From Mycobacterium sp. (lineage in GTDB: Bacteria > Actinomycetota > Actinomycetes > Mycobacteriales > Mycobacteriaceae): DNA of 54,299 nt. Shown in pieces: positions 36,553 to 45,174 of the stretch (its first letter is position 1; each line of letters begins with the position of its first letter). The translations under genes were made by a program, and so were the position numbers. The notes below the pieces were generated by a model, which made no database searches, had not been told where the DNA came from, and saw only the letters and a list, made by a program, of their open reading frames with translations. The DNA is taken from assembly GCA_011620645.1 (NCBI GenBank), contig WOYS01000076.1, forward strand, positions 1-54,299, given 5' to 3'.

Positions 36553-37722
36553 GTGAGTACTGTTTTCCGAGAGGTGGCCTTCGTGCCCGTGAACCGCCTG
36601 CTGCCTTCCGAAGAGGCGCATGAGCTCATCGAGCTGACCCGCGAAATCGCCGACAAGGTGCTCGACCCGATCGTGGACGCCCACGAGAAGGCCGAGACCT
36701 ATCCTCACGGAGTGTTCGCCCAACTGGGTGCTGCCGGGCTGTTGAGCCTTCCGCAGCCCGAGGAGTGGGGCGGCGGCGGCCAGCTCTACGAGGTGTACCT
36801 GCAGGTGCTCGAGGAGATCGCGGCACGCTGGGCCGCCGTCGCGGTGGCGGTCAGCGTGCACAGCCTGTCCTCGCACCCGCTGCTGGTCTTCGGTACCGAG
36901 GAGCAGAAGCGGCGCTGGCTGCCCGGGATGCTGTCCGGTGAACAAATCGGCGCCTACAGCTTGAGCGAACCGCAAGCCGGGTCGGATGCGGCCGCGCTGC
37001 GTTGTGGCGCGGTATCAGACGGTGACGGCTACGTGCTCAACGGTTCGAAGTCGTGGATCACCCACGGCGGCGTGGCGGATTTCTACACGTTGTTCGCACG
37101 CACCGGCAGCGGCTCGAAGGGTATTTCGTGCTTCCTGGTGCCCGGCGACCTGGACGGCCTGAGCTTCGGCAAGCCCGAGGAGAAGATGGGCCTGCACGCG
37201 GTGCCGACCACCTCGGCGTTCTACGACAATGCGCGCATCGACGCCGACCGGCTGATAGGCGCTGAGGGCCAGGGTCTTTCGATCGCCTTCTCCGCGCTGG
37301 ACTCGGGGCGACTGGGCGTTGCCGCGGTGGCCGTCGGCATCGCCCAGGCCGCGCTCGATGACGCGACGCGCTACGCGAACGAGCGAACCACCTTCGGCCG
37401 CAAGATCATCGACCACCAGGGGGTCGGGTTCCTGCTGGCCGATATGTCGGCCGCCGTGGTCAGCGCCCGGGCCACCTACCTGGATGCGGCGCGGCGCCGC
37501 GACCTCGGTCTCTCGTATTCGAGCCACGCCAGCGTGGCCAAACTGGTCGCCACCGACGCCGCGATGAAGGTCACCACCGACGCCGTGCAGGTGCTCGGCG
37601 GGGTGGGCTACACCCGCGACTTCCGCGCCGAGCGCTACATGCGGGAAGCCAAGATCACCCAGATCTTCGAGGGCACCAACCAGATTCAGCGCATGGTCAT
37701 CGCGCGGGGGCTGGCCTCGTAG
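36553..37722 (+). CDS. Acyl-CoA dehydrogenase
   Basis: 389 residues at GTG 36553; GTG 36583 with an upstream GAGAGG is an alternative. The full ACAD pattern is present: GAYSLSEPQAGSDAAALRCG (FAD/substrate), YVLNGSKSWITHGG, AVGIAQAALDDATRYANERT with FGRKIIDHQGVGFLLADM, and VLGGVGYTRDFRAERYMREA then KITQIFEGTNQIQRMVIARG, where the Glu of FEGTN is the expected catalytic base. It is likely a short- or branched-chain enzyme of beta-oxidation, controlled by the divergent TetR. Confidence 0.88.
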   Translation: MSTVFREVAFVPVNRLLPSEEAHELIELTREIADKVLDPIVDAHEKAETYPHGVFAQLGAAGLLSLPQPEEWGGGGQLYEVYLQVLEEIAARWAAVAVAVSVHSLSSHPLLVFGTEEQKRRWLPGMLSGEQIGAYSLSEPQAGSDAAALRCGAVSDGDGYVLNGSKSWITHGGVADFYTLFARTGSGSKGISCFLVPGDLDGLSFGKPEEKMGLHAVPTTSAFYDNARIDADRLIGAEGQGLSIAFSALDSGRLGVAAVAVGIAQAALDDATRYANERTTFGRKIIDHQGVGFLLADMSAAVVSARATYLDAARRRDLGLSYSSHASVAKLVATDAAMKVTTDAVQVLGGVGYTRDFRAERYMREAKITQIFEGTNQIQRMVIARGLAS

Positions 37723-37815
37723 CGACGTGACGCTGGGAGCCGTTGGCGTCAGCACATCGGTCTCGCTGCTGAGCGGCGGCAAGGGTGGGCGTGGTTGGCT
37801 CATGCCGCCCAGGGT

Positions 37816-37844
37816 GTCACTTGTCTAACCATGTGACCTATCGT
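37816..37844 (+). promoter_or_regulatory. fadE2 promoter region: inverted repeat and -10, probably leaderless
   Basis: GTCAC (37816-37820) and GTGAC (37833-37837) form an inverted repeat with a 12-nt spacer, directly followed by TATCGT (37839-37844), a good -10. Seven bases later is ATG 37852, so the mRNA probably begins at or one base before the start codon. No Shine-Dalgarno is present. Confidence 0.45.
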
Positions 37845-37851
37845 GGCGGTC

Positions 37852-39081
37852 ATGGACTTCGCGATGTCGGCCAAAGCAGCTGGCTACCACAAGCGCCTCA
37901 CCGACTTCATGGTCGAGAACGTCTTCCCCGCGGAGACCGCCTACCACGCTTATCGCGAAGCGAAGGGTCCCAAGGATCACTCGGTGCCCCCGGTGGTCGA
38001 GGAGCTCAAGACCAAGGCCAGGGCCGCGGGGTTGTGGAATCTGTTCCTGCCCTCGGAGTCGGGGCTGACCAATCTGGACTACGCTCCGCTGTCCGAGCTG
38101 TCAGGGTGGAGCATGGAGATCGCTCCCGAGGTGCTCAACTGTGCAGCGCCGGACACCGGGAACATGGAGACCTTGCACCTGTTCGCGACCGCGGCGCAGA
38201 GCAAGCAGTGGCTGGAGCCGCTGCTGGCCGGGGAGATCCGTAGCGCGTTCGCGATGACCGAGCCCGCGGTGGCCTCCAGCGATGCCCGCAACATCGAGAC
38301 CACCATGCTGCGCGACGGCGCCGACTATGTGATCAACGGCCGCAAGTGGTGGATCAGCGGCGCGGCCGATCCGCGCTGCAAACTGCTGATCGTGATGGGC
38401 CGCACCAACCCCGATGCCGCCAGCCATCAGCAGCAGTCGATGATCCTGGTGCCCGCCGATACCCCCGGAGTGGACATTCAGCGGTCGTTGCCGGTGTTCG
38501 GGTGGCAGGACCAGCACGGGCACTGTGAGATCAACTTCGACAATGTACGGGTGCCCGCGGAGAACCTGTTGCACGAAGAGGGCAGTGGTTTCGCGATCGC
38601 GCAGGCCCGGCTGGGCCCGGGCCGGATCCATCACTGCATGCGTGCCCTGGGTGCTGCCGAGCGGGCGCTGGCGCTGATGATCGACCGGGTGCAGACCCGG
38701 ATCGCGTTCGGTAAGCCGCTCGCCGAGCAGGGTGTGGTGCGTGAGCAGATCGCCAAGTCGCGCAACCAGATCGATCAGGCCCGACTGTTGTGTGAAAAGG
38801 CGGCCTGGACCATCGACCAGGAGGGCAACAAGGCCGCCCATGTGCTGGTGTCCCAGATCAAGTCGGTGGCCCCGCAGGTCGCCTGCGATGTGATCGACCG
38901 CGCCATCCAGGTGCACGGCGGCGCCGGGGTCTCCGATGACTTCCCACTGGCCCGCCTCTACGGCTGGCACCGCGCGATGCGTCTGTTCGACGGACCCGAC
39001 GAGGTGCACATGCGGACCATCGCCCGCGCCGAACTCGGCCGGGAGAAGTCGCCCCTCGCCGCAGCGGCGACGGGACGGTGA
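37852..39081 (+). CDS. fadE2: Acyl-CoA dehydrogenase FadE2-like (ACAD10/11 type)
   Basis: ATG 37852 (MDFAMSAKAAGYHKRLTDFM) is preferred to GTG 37843 because a -10 element lies seven bases before it. The product is 409 residues. Motifs: AFAMTEPAVASSDARNIETT, YVINGRKWWISGAADPRCKL, GFAIAQARLGPGRIHHCMRA, RIAFGKPLAEQGVVREQIAK, IQVHGGAGVSDDFPLARLYG and the end DGPDEVHMRTIARAELGR. The Asp in DGPDEVH is the position of the base in ACAD10/11-type enzymes. A GTGA overlap joins it to ptbB, as Rv0154c is next to Rv0153c. Confidence 0.87.
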   Translation: MDFAMSAKAAGYHKRLTDFMVENVFPAETAYHAYREAKGPKDHSVPPVVEELKTKARAAGLWNLFLPSESGLTNLDYAPLSELSGWSMEIAPEVLNCAAPDTGNMETLHLFATAAQSKQWLEPLLAGEIRSAFAMTEPAVASSDARNIETTMLRDGADYVINGRKWWISGAADPRCKLLIVMGRTNPDAASHQQQSMILVPADTPGVDIQRSLPVFGWQDQHGHCEINFDNVRVPAENLLHEEGSGFAIAQARLGPGRIHHCMRALGAAERALALMIDRVQTRIAFGKPLAEQGVVREQIAKSRNQIDQARLLCEKAAWTIDQEGNKAAHVLVSQIKSVAPQVACDVIDRAIQVHGGAGVSDDFPLARLYGWHRAMRLFDGPDEVHMRTIARAELGREKSPLAAAATGR

Positions 39082-39869
39082 CCGGGGTGCTGGCGGGGGC
39101 GTGGAATTTTCGTGATGTCGCCGAGTCCGCCGGCATCCGGCCGGGCCGGTTGTTCCGGTCCAGCGAACTGAGCCGCCTCACCGACGAAGGTGGTGCGGCC
39201 ATGCTCGCCCTCGGCATCAACGATGTCGCCGATCTGCGCTCACGCCGCGAACTGGATCGTCGCGGCCCCGGCCAGGTGCCTGCGGGTGTTGCGTTGCACC
39301 ACTTGCCGTTCCACTTCGAGGACGACTCCGAGCAGGACGCCCCGCACGAGGCCACCTTCCAGCGGGTGATGGCGGAATCACCCGACGGGGAGGATGTCGC
39401 CGAGTCCGCCAAGCGGTACATGACCGAGGTGTACGAGGAGTTCCCGTCGCTGACCGGTGCTCAGGTGGCGGTGCGCCAGGTGATCTCACTGCTGGCCGCC
39501 GGCCGGCCGGTGATCGCGCACTGTTTCGCGGGTAAGGACCGCACCGGGTTCACCGTTGCCACGGTGCTGGAGGCCGTCGGCGTTCCGCGCGAGGCGATCC
39601 TGACCGATTTCCTGCGCAGTAATGACGCCATAGACTCGCTGCGCGACAGCATCATGGAGTCGGTCAAGGCCCGTGCCGGCGAGGCGCCCGAGGTCCTGAC
39701 CTTCGCCGAGGCCAGGCTCACCGACGCGGTGCTCGGCGTGCGTGCCGAATACCTCTCCGCGGCGAGCCGCAAGGTCGACGAGATCTACGGTTCGGTGAAC
39801 GGCTTCCTGGCGGCCGCCGGCGTGACCGACGAGGATCTCGCTCGGCTGCGTTCGGCCCTCACCGAGTGA
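39078..39869 (+). CDS. ptbB: Tyrosine phosphatase PtbB-like (MptpB family)
   Basis: 263 residues, GTG start overlapping the fadE2 stop. The P-loop HCFAGKDRTGF places Cys149 as nucleophile and Arg155 as phosphate ligand; the Lys-Asp inside the loop is the MptpB signature for triple-specificity (pTyr, pSer/Thr, phosphoinositide) phosphatases. NFRDVAESAGIRPGRLFRSS is the conserved start. There is no signal peptide; the M. tuberculosis homologue is secreted without one. The stop codon is the first part of a palindromic repeat that probably terminates transcription. Confidence 0.88.
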   Translation: MTGVLAGAWNFRDVAESAGIRPGRLFRSSELSRLTDEGGAAMLALGINDVADLRSRRELDRRGPGQVPAGVALHHLPFHFEDDSEQDAPHEATFQRVMAESPDGEDVAESAKRYMTEVYEEFPSLTGAQVAVRQVISLLAAGRPVIAHCFAGKDRTGFTVATVLEAVGVPREAILTDFLRSNDAIDSLRDSIMESVKARAGEAPEVLTFAEARLTDAVLGVRAEYLSAASRKVDEIYGSVNGFLAAAGVTDEDLARLRSALTE

Positions 39870-40456
39870 TTTCGGCGTGATCGGACGCGCTCAGCGCAGC
39901 GAATCACGCCGAATGGCAGCTCGGATCTGGCCAGTACCCGCTCCGGATACGCGGTGAGGTCCAGCCAGGTGAACCGCAGCACCTGCCAGCGCATCAACAT
40001 GATCTCGTTCTGGCGTTCCCGGTCGTGCTGGAAGTCGGCACGATCGCTGTGAAATGCCCAACCGTCGACCTCGATGGCCACGCGGTGCTTGGGAAAGGCG
40101 AAATCCACCCGGTACCGGCCGACCTTGTAGTTCGTCCGCCAGCCGGTGAGCGATGCGCTTCTGAGTAGTTGCGCGAGCAGTCGTTCCGCTTGCGACCGTG
40201 CCCCGTCATCTGCCGCCTGGAGTAATCGGCGCGCCGCCGGGGCGCCGTACCGCCCCTTGTGCCGCAGGTGCGACCGCCACAATTCGGACAACGGGATCTG
40301 TTGTTGCAAAGCAGAATCCATGATGGCACTGCCACCGCCGCGTAGCGCCGCAGCCTCGACCACCGTCAAGGTGAGCGCGGTTACCCGCAGTCCGCGCCGC
40401 TCGACCACATCCGGTCGCCCCAGATCGCGTCGCCGGACCCGAGTGCCCGCGTGCAT
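39785..40456 (-). pseudogene. DUF559 endonuclease-like gene fragment, 5' end lost
   Basis: From ATG 40456 (MHAGTRVRRRDLGRPDVVER) the product resembles the C-terminal two thirds of mycobacterial DUF559 (Vsr/restriction-endonuclease-like) proteins. Core: GRYRVDFAFPKHRVAIEVDG, HSDRADFQHDRERQNEIMLM, WQVLRFTWLDLTAYPERVL, which keeps the Asp, Glu-x-Asp and Gln-type residues of the fold. About 80 N-terminal residues present in relatives are absent. The similarity ends near 39915, after which the frame runs through a palindromic repeat and antisense into ptbB. Both borders coincide with copies of the same repeat. Confidence 0.65.
39868..39916. repeat. Palindromic repeat copy A (probable bidirectional terminator)
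   Basis: The left arm GATTTCGGCGTGAT and right arm ATCACGCCGAA pair over 11 bp around a 21-nt centre that itself contains GCGC-TCA-GCGC. It starts within the ptbB stop codon and ends where DUF559 similarity ends. It is the same element as copy B (3 differences in the 21-nt centre), with the outermost three bases of the right arm lost. Confidence 0.8.
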
Positions 40457-40458
40457 GC

Positions 40459-40507
40459 GATTTCGGCGTGATCCGACGCGGTCAGCGCAACGAATCACGC
40501 CGAAATC
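40459..40507. repeat. Palindromic repeat copy B
   Basis: Perfect 14-bp arms GATTTCGGCGTGAT and ATCACGCCGAAATC flank a 21-nt centre. It lies exactly between the truncated 3' end of the DUF456 gene (stop 40509-40511) and the truncated 5' end of the DUF559 fragment (ATG 40456). I recall similar palindromes between mycobacterial genes as terminator-like elements; here it marks a deletion join. Confidence 0.8.
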
Positions 40508-40508
40508 A

Positions 40509-40769
40509 CTAGCTGACCACCAGGCTCAAGGTGCCGACCTCCGCCCCGCGCATCCTGCGGACCGGCCAGAGGTACTTGATCACTTCGGCGGTCAGGTACA
40601 GCACCCACGCGACGCCGAGGGTCACCCAGGCGACCACACCGCCCTCGATCACCGCCCAGGTCGTGATGGCCCCAATGACCAGCAGCCCGCCGGGCAGGAT
40701 CGGGATCACGATACCGGCCAGACCGATGGCGATAACCAGGGCCACCAGAACGACGCCGAAGGTGCTCAC
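40509..40769 (-). pseudogene. DUF456 membrane protein, 3' half missing
   Basis: 86 codons from GTG 40769 with GAGGGG just upstream. MSTFGVVLVALVIAIGLAGI and LPGGLLVIGAITTWAVIEGG, then VTLGVAWVLYLTAEVIKYLW and PVRRMRGAEV, match the first half of DUF456 proteins (about 160 residues). After RRMRGAEV the text departs (GTLSLVVS) and stops immediately before repeat copy B, so the last two or so TM helices are missing. It might still make a short membrane peptide, but it is most likely a truncated gene. Confidence 0.65.
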
Positions 40770-40785
40770 CCCTCGAATCTACGGT

Positions 40786-40874
40786 CTACGCGCCGAGCTG
40801 TCGGGCCAGGTCGGGAAAGCAGATACCGGCCAGCCCGTCGGTACCTTCAGGGCTTGTGCGACAAGAGCTTTCAT
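40786..40874 (-). pseudogene. Possible quinone-oxidoreductase (Rv0149-like) remnant
   Basis: An ATG at 40874 overlaps the stop of the SDR gene as ATGA and begins MKALVAQAL, a typical MDR/quinone-oxidoreductase N-terminus; in M. tuberculosis Rv0149 follows Rv0148. The frame degenerates after about ten codons, while another frame reads LAGICFPDL, close to an internal family segment (AGVCFPDL), before a stop at 40786. Fewer than 90 bp remain of a gene of about 970 bp. The evidence is thin. Confidence 0.3.
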
Positions 40875-41734
40875 CCGAGCTTGAAGCTCGCGCCCTTCGC
40901 CTCGGACAGATCGGTGATCTCGCCCCACTTGGCGGCGATATCGTCGACCGACGGCACCTCGGTGAAGGTGACGCCGTCGTTCTGGAACAGCGCGGTGCGC
41001 TGCACCTTGCCGCCGCCGACGATGAACACCGAATCGGTGTCCTGCAGTTCCTCGGTCATCAGGTAAGCAACCACGGGCGCAACGTATTCCGGGGTCAGCT
41101 TCTCGAACACCTCCGGCGGCAGGATGTCCTGCGTCATCCGGGTGGCGGCGATCGGCGCGACGGCATTGGTCTTGATGTTGTACTTGGCGCCCTCCTGGGC
41201 CAGCGTGTTGATCAGGCCGACCAGGCCGAGCTTGGCCGCGCCGTAGTTCGCCTGACCGAAGTTGCCGAACAGGCCACTGGTGGAGGTGGCGACGACGACA
41301 CGGCCGAAGCTCTGCTCACGGAAGTGCGGCCACGCCGCCCGGATGACGTTGTAACCGCCGTAGAGGTGCACCTTGAGCACGGCGTCCCACTGCTCGAAGG
41401 TCATCTTGTGGAAGGTGCCGTCACGCAGGATGCCCGCGTTGCTCACCACCCCGTCGACCTTGCCGAACTCGTCGATCGCGGTCTTGATGATGTTCTCGGC
41501 ACCGGCGGGTTCGGCGACGCTGTCGTAGTTGGCGACGGCGCGGCCACCGGCGGCCTTGATCTCGGCGACCACCTCGTCGGCCATGTTGTGGCCGGCGCCG
41601 GACCCGTCACGAGAGCCGCCGAGGTCGTTGACGACGACGCTGGCACCCTCGCGGGCCAAGGTCAGGGCGTATTCACGGCCAAGACCACCGCCGGCTCCGG
41701 TGACGACAACGACGCGATCCTGCACTCCGGGCAT
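40871..41734 (-). CDS. SDR family oxidoreductase (Rv0148-like)
   Basis: ATG 41734 with the strong AGGAGAGG upstream is the start; the frame to 41794 is not needed. 287 residues, against 286 that I recall for Rv0148. Rossmann motif TGAGGGLG, VVVNDLGGSRDGSG and AGHNMADEVVAEIKAAGGRA as in hydratase/dehydrogenase SDR domains of multifunctional enzyme type 2, SNAGILRDGTF, and catalytic YGAAK near 160. It is likely a (3R)-hydroxyacyl-CoA dehydrogenase. It is encoded downstream of the aldehyde dehydrogenase on the same strand. Confidence 0.87.
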   Translation of the reverse strand: MPGVQDRVVVVTGAGGGLGREYALTLAREGASVVVNDLGGSRDGSGAGHNMADEVVAEIKAAGGRAVANYDSVAEPAGAENIIKTAIDEFGKVDGVVSNAGILRDGTFHKMTFEQWDAVLKVHLYGGYNVIRAAWPHFREQSFGRVVVATSTSGLFGNFGQANYGAAKLGLVGLINTLAQEGAKYNIKTNAVAPIAATRMTQDILPPEVFEKLTPEYVAPVVAYLMTEELQDTDSVFIVGGGKVQRTALFQNDGVTFTEVPSVDDIAAKWGEITDLSEAKGASFKLG

Positions 41735-41766
41735 TACGTTCCTCTCCTGATTGGTCAATCCGTCGG

Positions 41767-43170
41767 CTAGAACAGCCGGCGGGCCAGTTTCCACGCCTTC
41801 TCTGTATACGGCGGGTAGATCAGCGCGGCTAAGTCGGGTCGGGTGGTCTTGGTCAGCACCGACTTTCGATGGCTGAACTCCTCGAATCCGAACCTGCCGT
41901 GGTAGGCCCCGATTCCGGACGGCCCGACACCGCCGAACGGCAGCTTGGTGGTGGCGAAATGGAAGATCAGATGGTTGACCACCATGCCGCCGGCGGGCAC
42001 CTCCTTGATCACCCGCTCGCGCGTCGACTTGCCCTTGGTGAACAGGTAGGCCGCCAGCGGCTTCGGCCGTGCGTTGACGAAAGCTATTGCCTCATCGAGG
42101 TTCTGCACGGTCACGATCGGCAGCACGGGCCCGAAGATCTCATCGGTCATCAGCGGTTCGGTCAGTGACGGATCGACCACGACGGTCGGCTCGATCGCGA
42201 GCTGCGTGGCGTCCGAACCGCCACCGATCGCCACCTCGCCCTCGGTGGCGGCGACCGCGGCGGTGAGCCGGTCGAAATGCCGCCGGTTCACGATCCGCTT
42301 GCCGCCGGTCGCGTCGGCCTCGAACGCCTGCACGGCCGCCTTGACCTTGCCGACCAGTTCGTCGCGTACCGACGCGTCGACGAGCACGTAATCCGGCGCG
42401 ATGCAGACCTGACCCGAGTTGATCAGTTTGGTCCAGGCGATGCGTTTGGCGGCCACGTCGAGATCGGCGTCGGCCGCCACGATCACCGGGCTCTTGCCGC
42501 CCAGCTCGAGAGTCACCGGGGTCAGGTGCGCGGCCGCGCTCTGGTACACCTTGCGGCCGATTTCGGTGCCACCGGTGAAGCAGATCTTGTCGAACCCCTG
42601 CTCGATGAGCTGCTGGCTGACCGCTCCGTCACCCTCGATGACCGCGACCGCCTCGGGGTCCAGGTACTTCGGTACCAGCTCGGCCATCAGCGCCGATGAG
42701 GCCGGGGCCAGTTCGGACGGTTTGAGCGCGACGGTGTTTCCGGCGGCCAGTGCTCCGACCGCGGGACCCAGTGTCAGCGCGAAAGGAAAGTTCCAGGCGC
42801 CGATGACCAGCACCGTGCCGTAGGGCTCGTACTCGATCCAGCCCCGCCCGGGCAGCTGGGCGAGCTCCAGCATGCGGTAGCGGCGCTTGGCCCACTTGCC
42901 GACGTTCTTGGCCGCGTCGTGCGCCTCGGCCGCAGTACTCGCGACATCGGCCAGCCACGCCTCGAACGGTTTGCGACCCAGGTCGGCTGCCAGCGCCTCG
43001 GCGATGCGGGGCTCGTTGTCTACCACCAGACGCTCCAGAGCGCGCAACTGTTGTCTGCGCCATTCGATGTCCCGGGTGCGGCCGGTGGAGTACGCGGCAC
43101 GGAGCCCGGCGAAGACCGCCGGGATATCCGTCACCGCTGGTGAAGTGGGTGCGTCTGCGTGCATTGTCAT
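41767..43170 (-). CDS. Aldehyde dehydrogenase, class 3 type (Rv0147-like)
   Basis: 467 residues. The catalytic Glu lies in VTLELGGKSPVIVA and the nucleophilic Cys in INSGQVCIAPDYVL; the NAD site includes VLVIGAWNFPFALTLGPAVG and ICFTGGTEIGRKVYQSAAAH. The C-terminus (YPPYTEKAWKLARRLF) resembles fatty-aldehyde dehydrogenases of the ALDH3 group. It probably oxidises medium or long aldehydes to acids. The upstream region carries two tandem operator-like units (43212-43255). The SDR gene follows 32 bp downstream. Confidence 0.9.
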   Translation of the reverse strand: MTMHADAPTSPAVTDIPAVFAGLRAAYSTGRTRDIEWRRQQLRALERLVVDNEPRIAEALAADLGRKPFEAWLADVASTAAEAHDAAKNVGKWAKRRYRMLELAQLPGRGWIEYEPYGTVLVIGAWNFPFALTLGPAVGALAAGNTVALKPSELAPASSALMAELVPKYLDPEAVAVIEGDGAVSQQLIEQGFDKICFTGGTEIGRKVYQSAAAHLTPVTLELGGKSPVIVAADADLDVAAKRIAWTKLINSGQVCIAPDYVLVDASVRDELVGKVKAAVQAFEADATGGKRIVNRRHFDRLTAAVAATEGEVAIGGGSDATQLAIEPTVVVDPSLTEPLMTDEIFGPVLPIVTVQNLDEAIAFVNARPKPLAAYLFTKGKSTRERVIKEVPAGGMVVNHLIFHFATTKLPFGGVGPSGIGAYHGRFGFEEFSHRKSVLTKTTRPDLAALIYPPYTEKAWKLARRLF

Positions 43171-43211
43171 CGGAGCGTCCTTCCAAGCCGAGGAATTCCC
43201 ATCCTAGCCAT

Positions 43212-43255
43212 CAGGTCGGTCGGTCGGACCAAACAGGTCGGTCGGTCGGACCAAA
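43212..43255. promoter_or_regulatory. Two tandem 22-bp operator-like units upstream of the aldehyde dehydrogenase
   Basis: The unit CAGGTCGGTCGGTCGGACC plus AAA occurs twice head to tail without mismatch. Each contains GGTC-G-GACC, a perfect inverted repeat. The 22-bp period is about two helical turns, so two dimers could bind on the same DNA face, 40-85 bp before the start codon. Confidence 0.45.
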
Positions 43256-43290
43256 GTTCCCAATTCAGCCGGCGGACAACCGAGCGCAGG

Positions 43291-44291
<1,001 letters not shown>

Positions 44292-44297
44292 CTACCG

Positions 44298-44331
44298 AAT
44301 AGTTAAGGCGGCCTAATAGTTAAGGCAGCCT
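44298..44331 (-). repeat. 17-bp tandem duplication before the methyltransferase start, iron-box-like
   Basis: AATAGTTAAGGCGGCCT is followed by AATAGTTAAGGCAGCCT (one difference). The downstream copy with the next bases, 44320-44338, matches 13 of 19 positions of the IdeR/DtxR box TTAGGTTAGCCTAACCTAA as I recall it. The IdeR reading is tentative; the duplication itself is plain. Confidence 0.6.
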
Positions 44332-44364
44332 AGCCTTGGACCGGCCCCGGCCCTGGGAGACCAG

Positions 44365-45000
44365 TTACTCCGACAGTGTCCACAGCTTGTTAGCCATCAT
44401 CAGCTCCAACTGAGCCACCACGGCCTCCAACTCTTTATGTGACCCGACGCAACCGGCGTAGAAACCCATCCCCCACATCACCGCGACCAGCATCTCCACC
44501 AACGCGGGAACGTCGGTTACGGCGGTTAGCTCACCACGTTCTATTGCATCGCCGACGGCCCACGCGACGAAGGCGCGGGAGTTCGCCAGCGGGTCGTGGT
44601 CATCCTGGACAAGCTCGGGGTGCCGCTGCGCCTCCAGCACCGAGGTCACCAGGAAGGCGGCGACGGAACGATCGTTGCTTTCGGCCTGTATGGCGATCGA
44701 GAAGAATGCCGAGAGCTTCTTCAGCAGCGTCGGCTCCGACCTGGCTTTCTCCACCCCGGCACGCACCACGACGGCGTTGGTGTGCGCGACGACTTCCTGG
44801 TACAGCAGCCGCTTGCTCTGGAAATAGTGGTTGATCGCCGGCCGGGTCAGATCCGAGCGAACCGCGATCGCCTGGAATGTTGCTGCGTTATAACCGAGTT
44901 CGCTGAATACCTCCCGCGCGGCCTGCAGGATTCGCTCGCGGGTTTCTGCTGCCTTCGCGGCAGGCGGGCGACCCGGACCTCTGCTGGCTGTATGCGGCAC
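44365..45000 (-). CDS. TetR family regulator (Rv0144-like)
   Basis: GTG 45000 gives 211 residues beginning MPHTASRGPGRPPAAKAAET; a CACAAT sequence six bases before it may be a -10, making the mRNA leaderless. HTH at about 20-66 (RERILQAAREVFSELGYNAA, then IAVRSDLTRPAINHYFQSKR). The C-terminal ligand domain ends ELEAVVAQLELMMANKLWTL. It lies upstream of the methyltransferase on the same strand. Its target is unknown; neighbouring lipid-aldehyde genes are candidates. Confidence 0.8.
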   Translation of the reverse strand: MPHTASRGPGRPPAAKAAETRERILQAAREVFSELGYNAATFQAIAVRSDLTRPAINHYFQSKRLLYQEVVAHTNAVVVRAGVEKARSEPTLLKKLSAFFSIAIQAESNDRSVAAFLVTSVLEAQRHPELVQDDHDPLANSRAFVAWAVGDAIERGELTAVTDVPALVEMLVAVMWGMGFYAGCVGSHKELEAVVAQLELMMANKLWTLSE

Positions 45001-45096
45001 AGTCAAATTGTGCCACAGATCACCCGCCTCACTACTGTCGGATGGTTGCGAAGCAACGATGAAATTGCATTGTAGCAAACATGCGCTCCGAGCCGT

Positions 45097-45174
45097 TCAG
45101 CGCACCCAGTACGGCGTGAGCGCGTTCGGCGGCAGCGGGCCGGTTGCGTCGTGGTTGTTCGCTAGACCGACGAT
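45097..45174 (-). pseudogene. Possible 3' remnant of an unidentified gene after ptsI
   Basis: Immediately after the ptsI stop and in the same frame, 25 codons read IVGLANNHDATGPLPPNALT then PYWVR before a TGA. The text looks protein-like rather than random, as a C-terminal end would, but I cannot name the family. It may be the tail of a deleted gene. The rest of the 174-bp gap to the TetR start shows nothing else. Confidence 0.25.
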
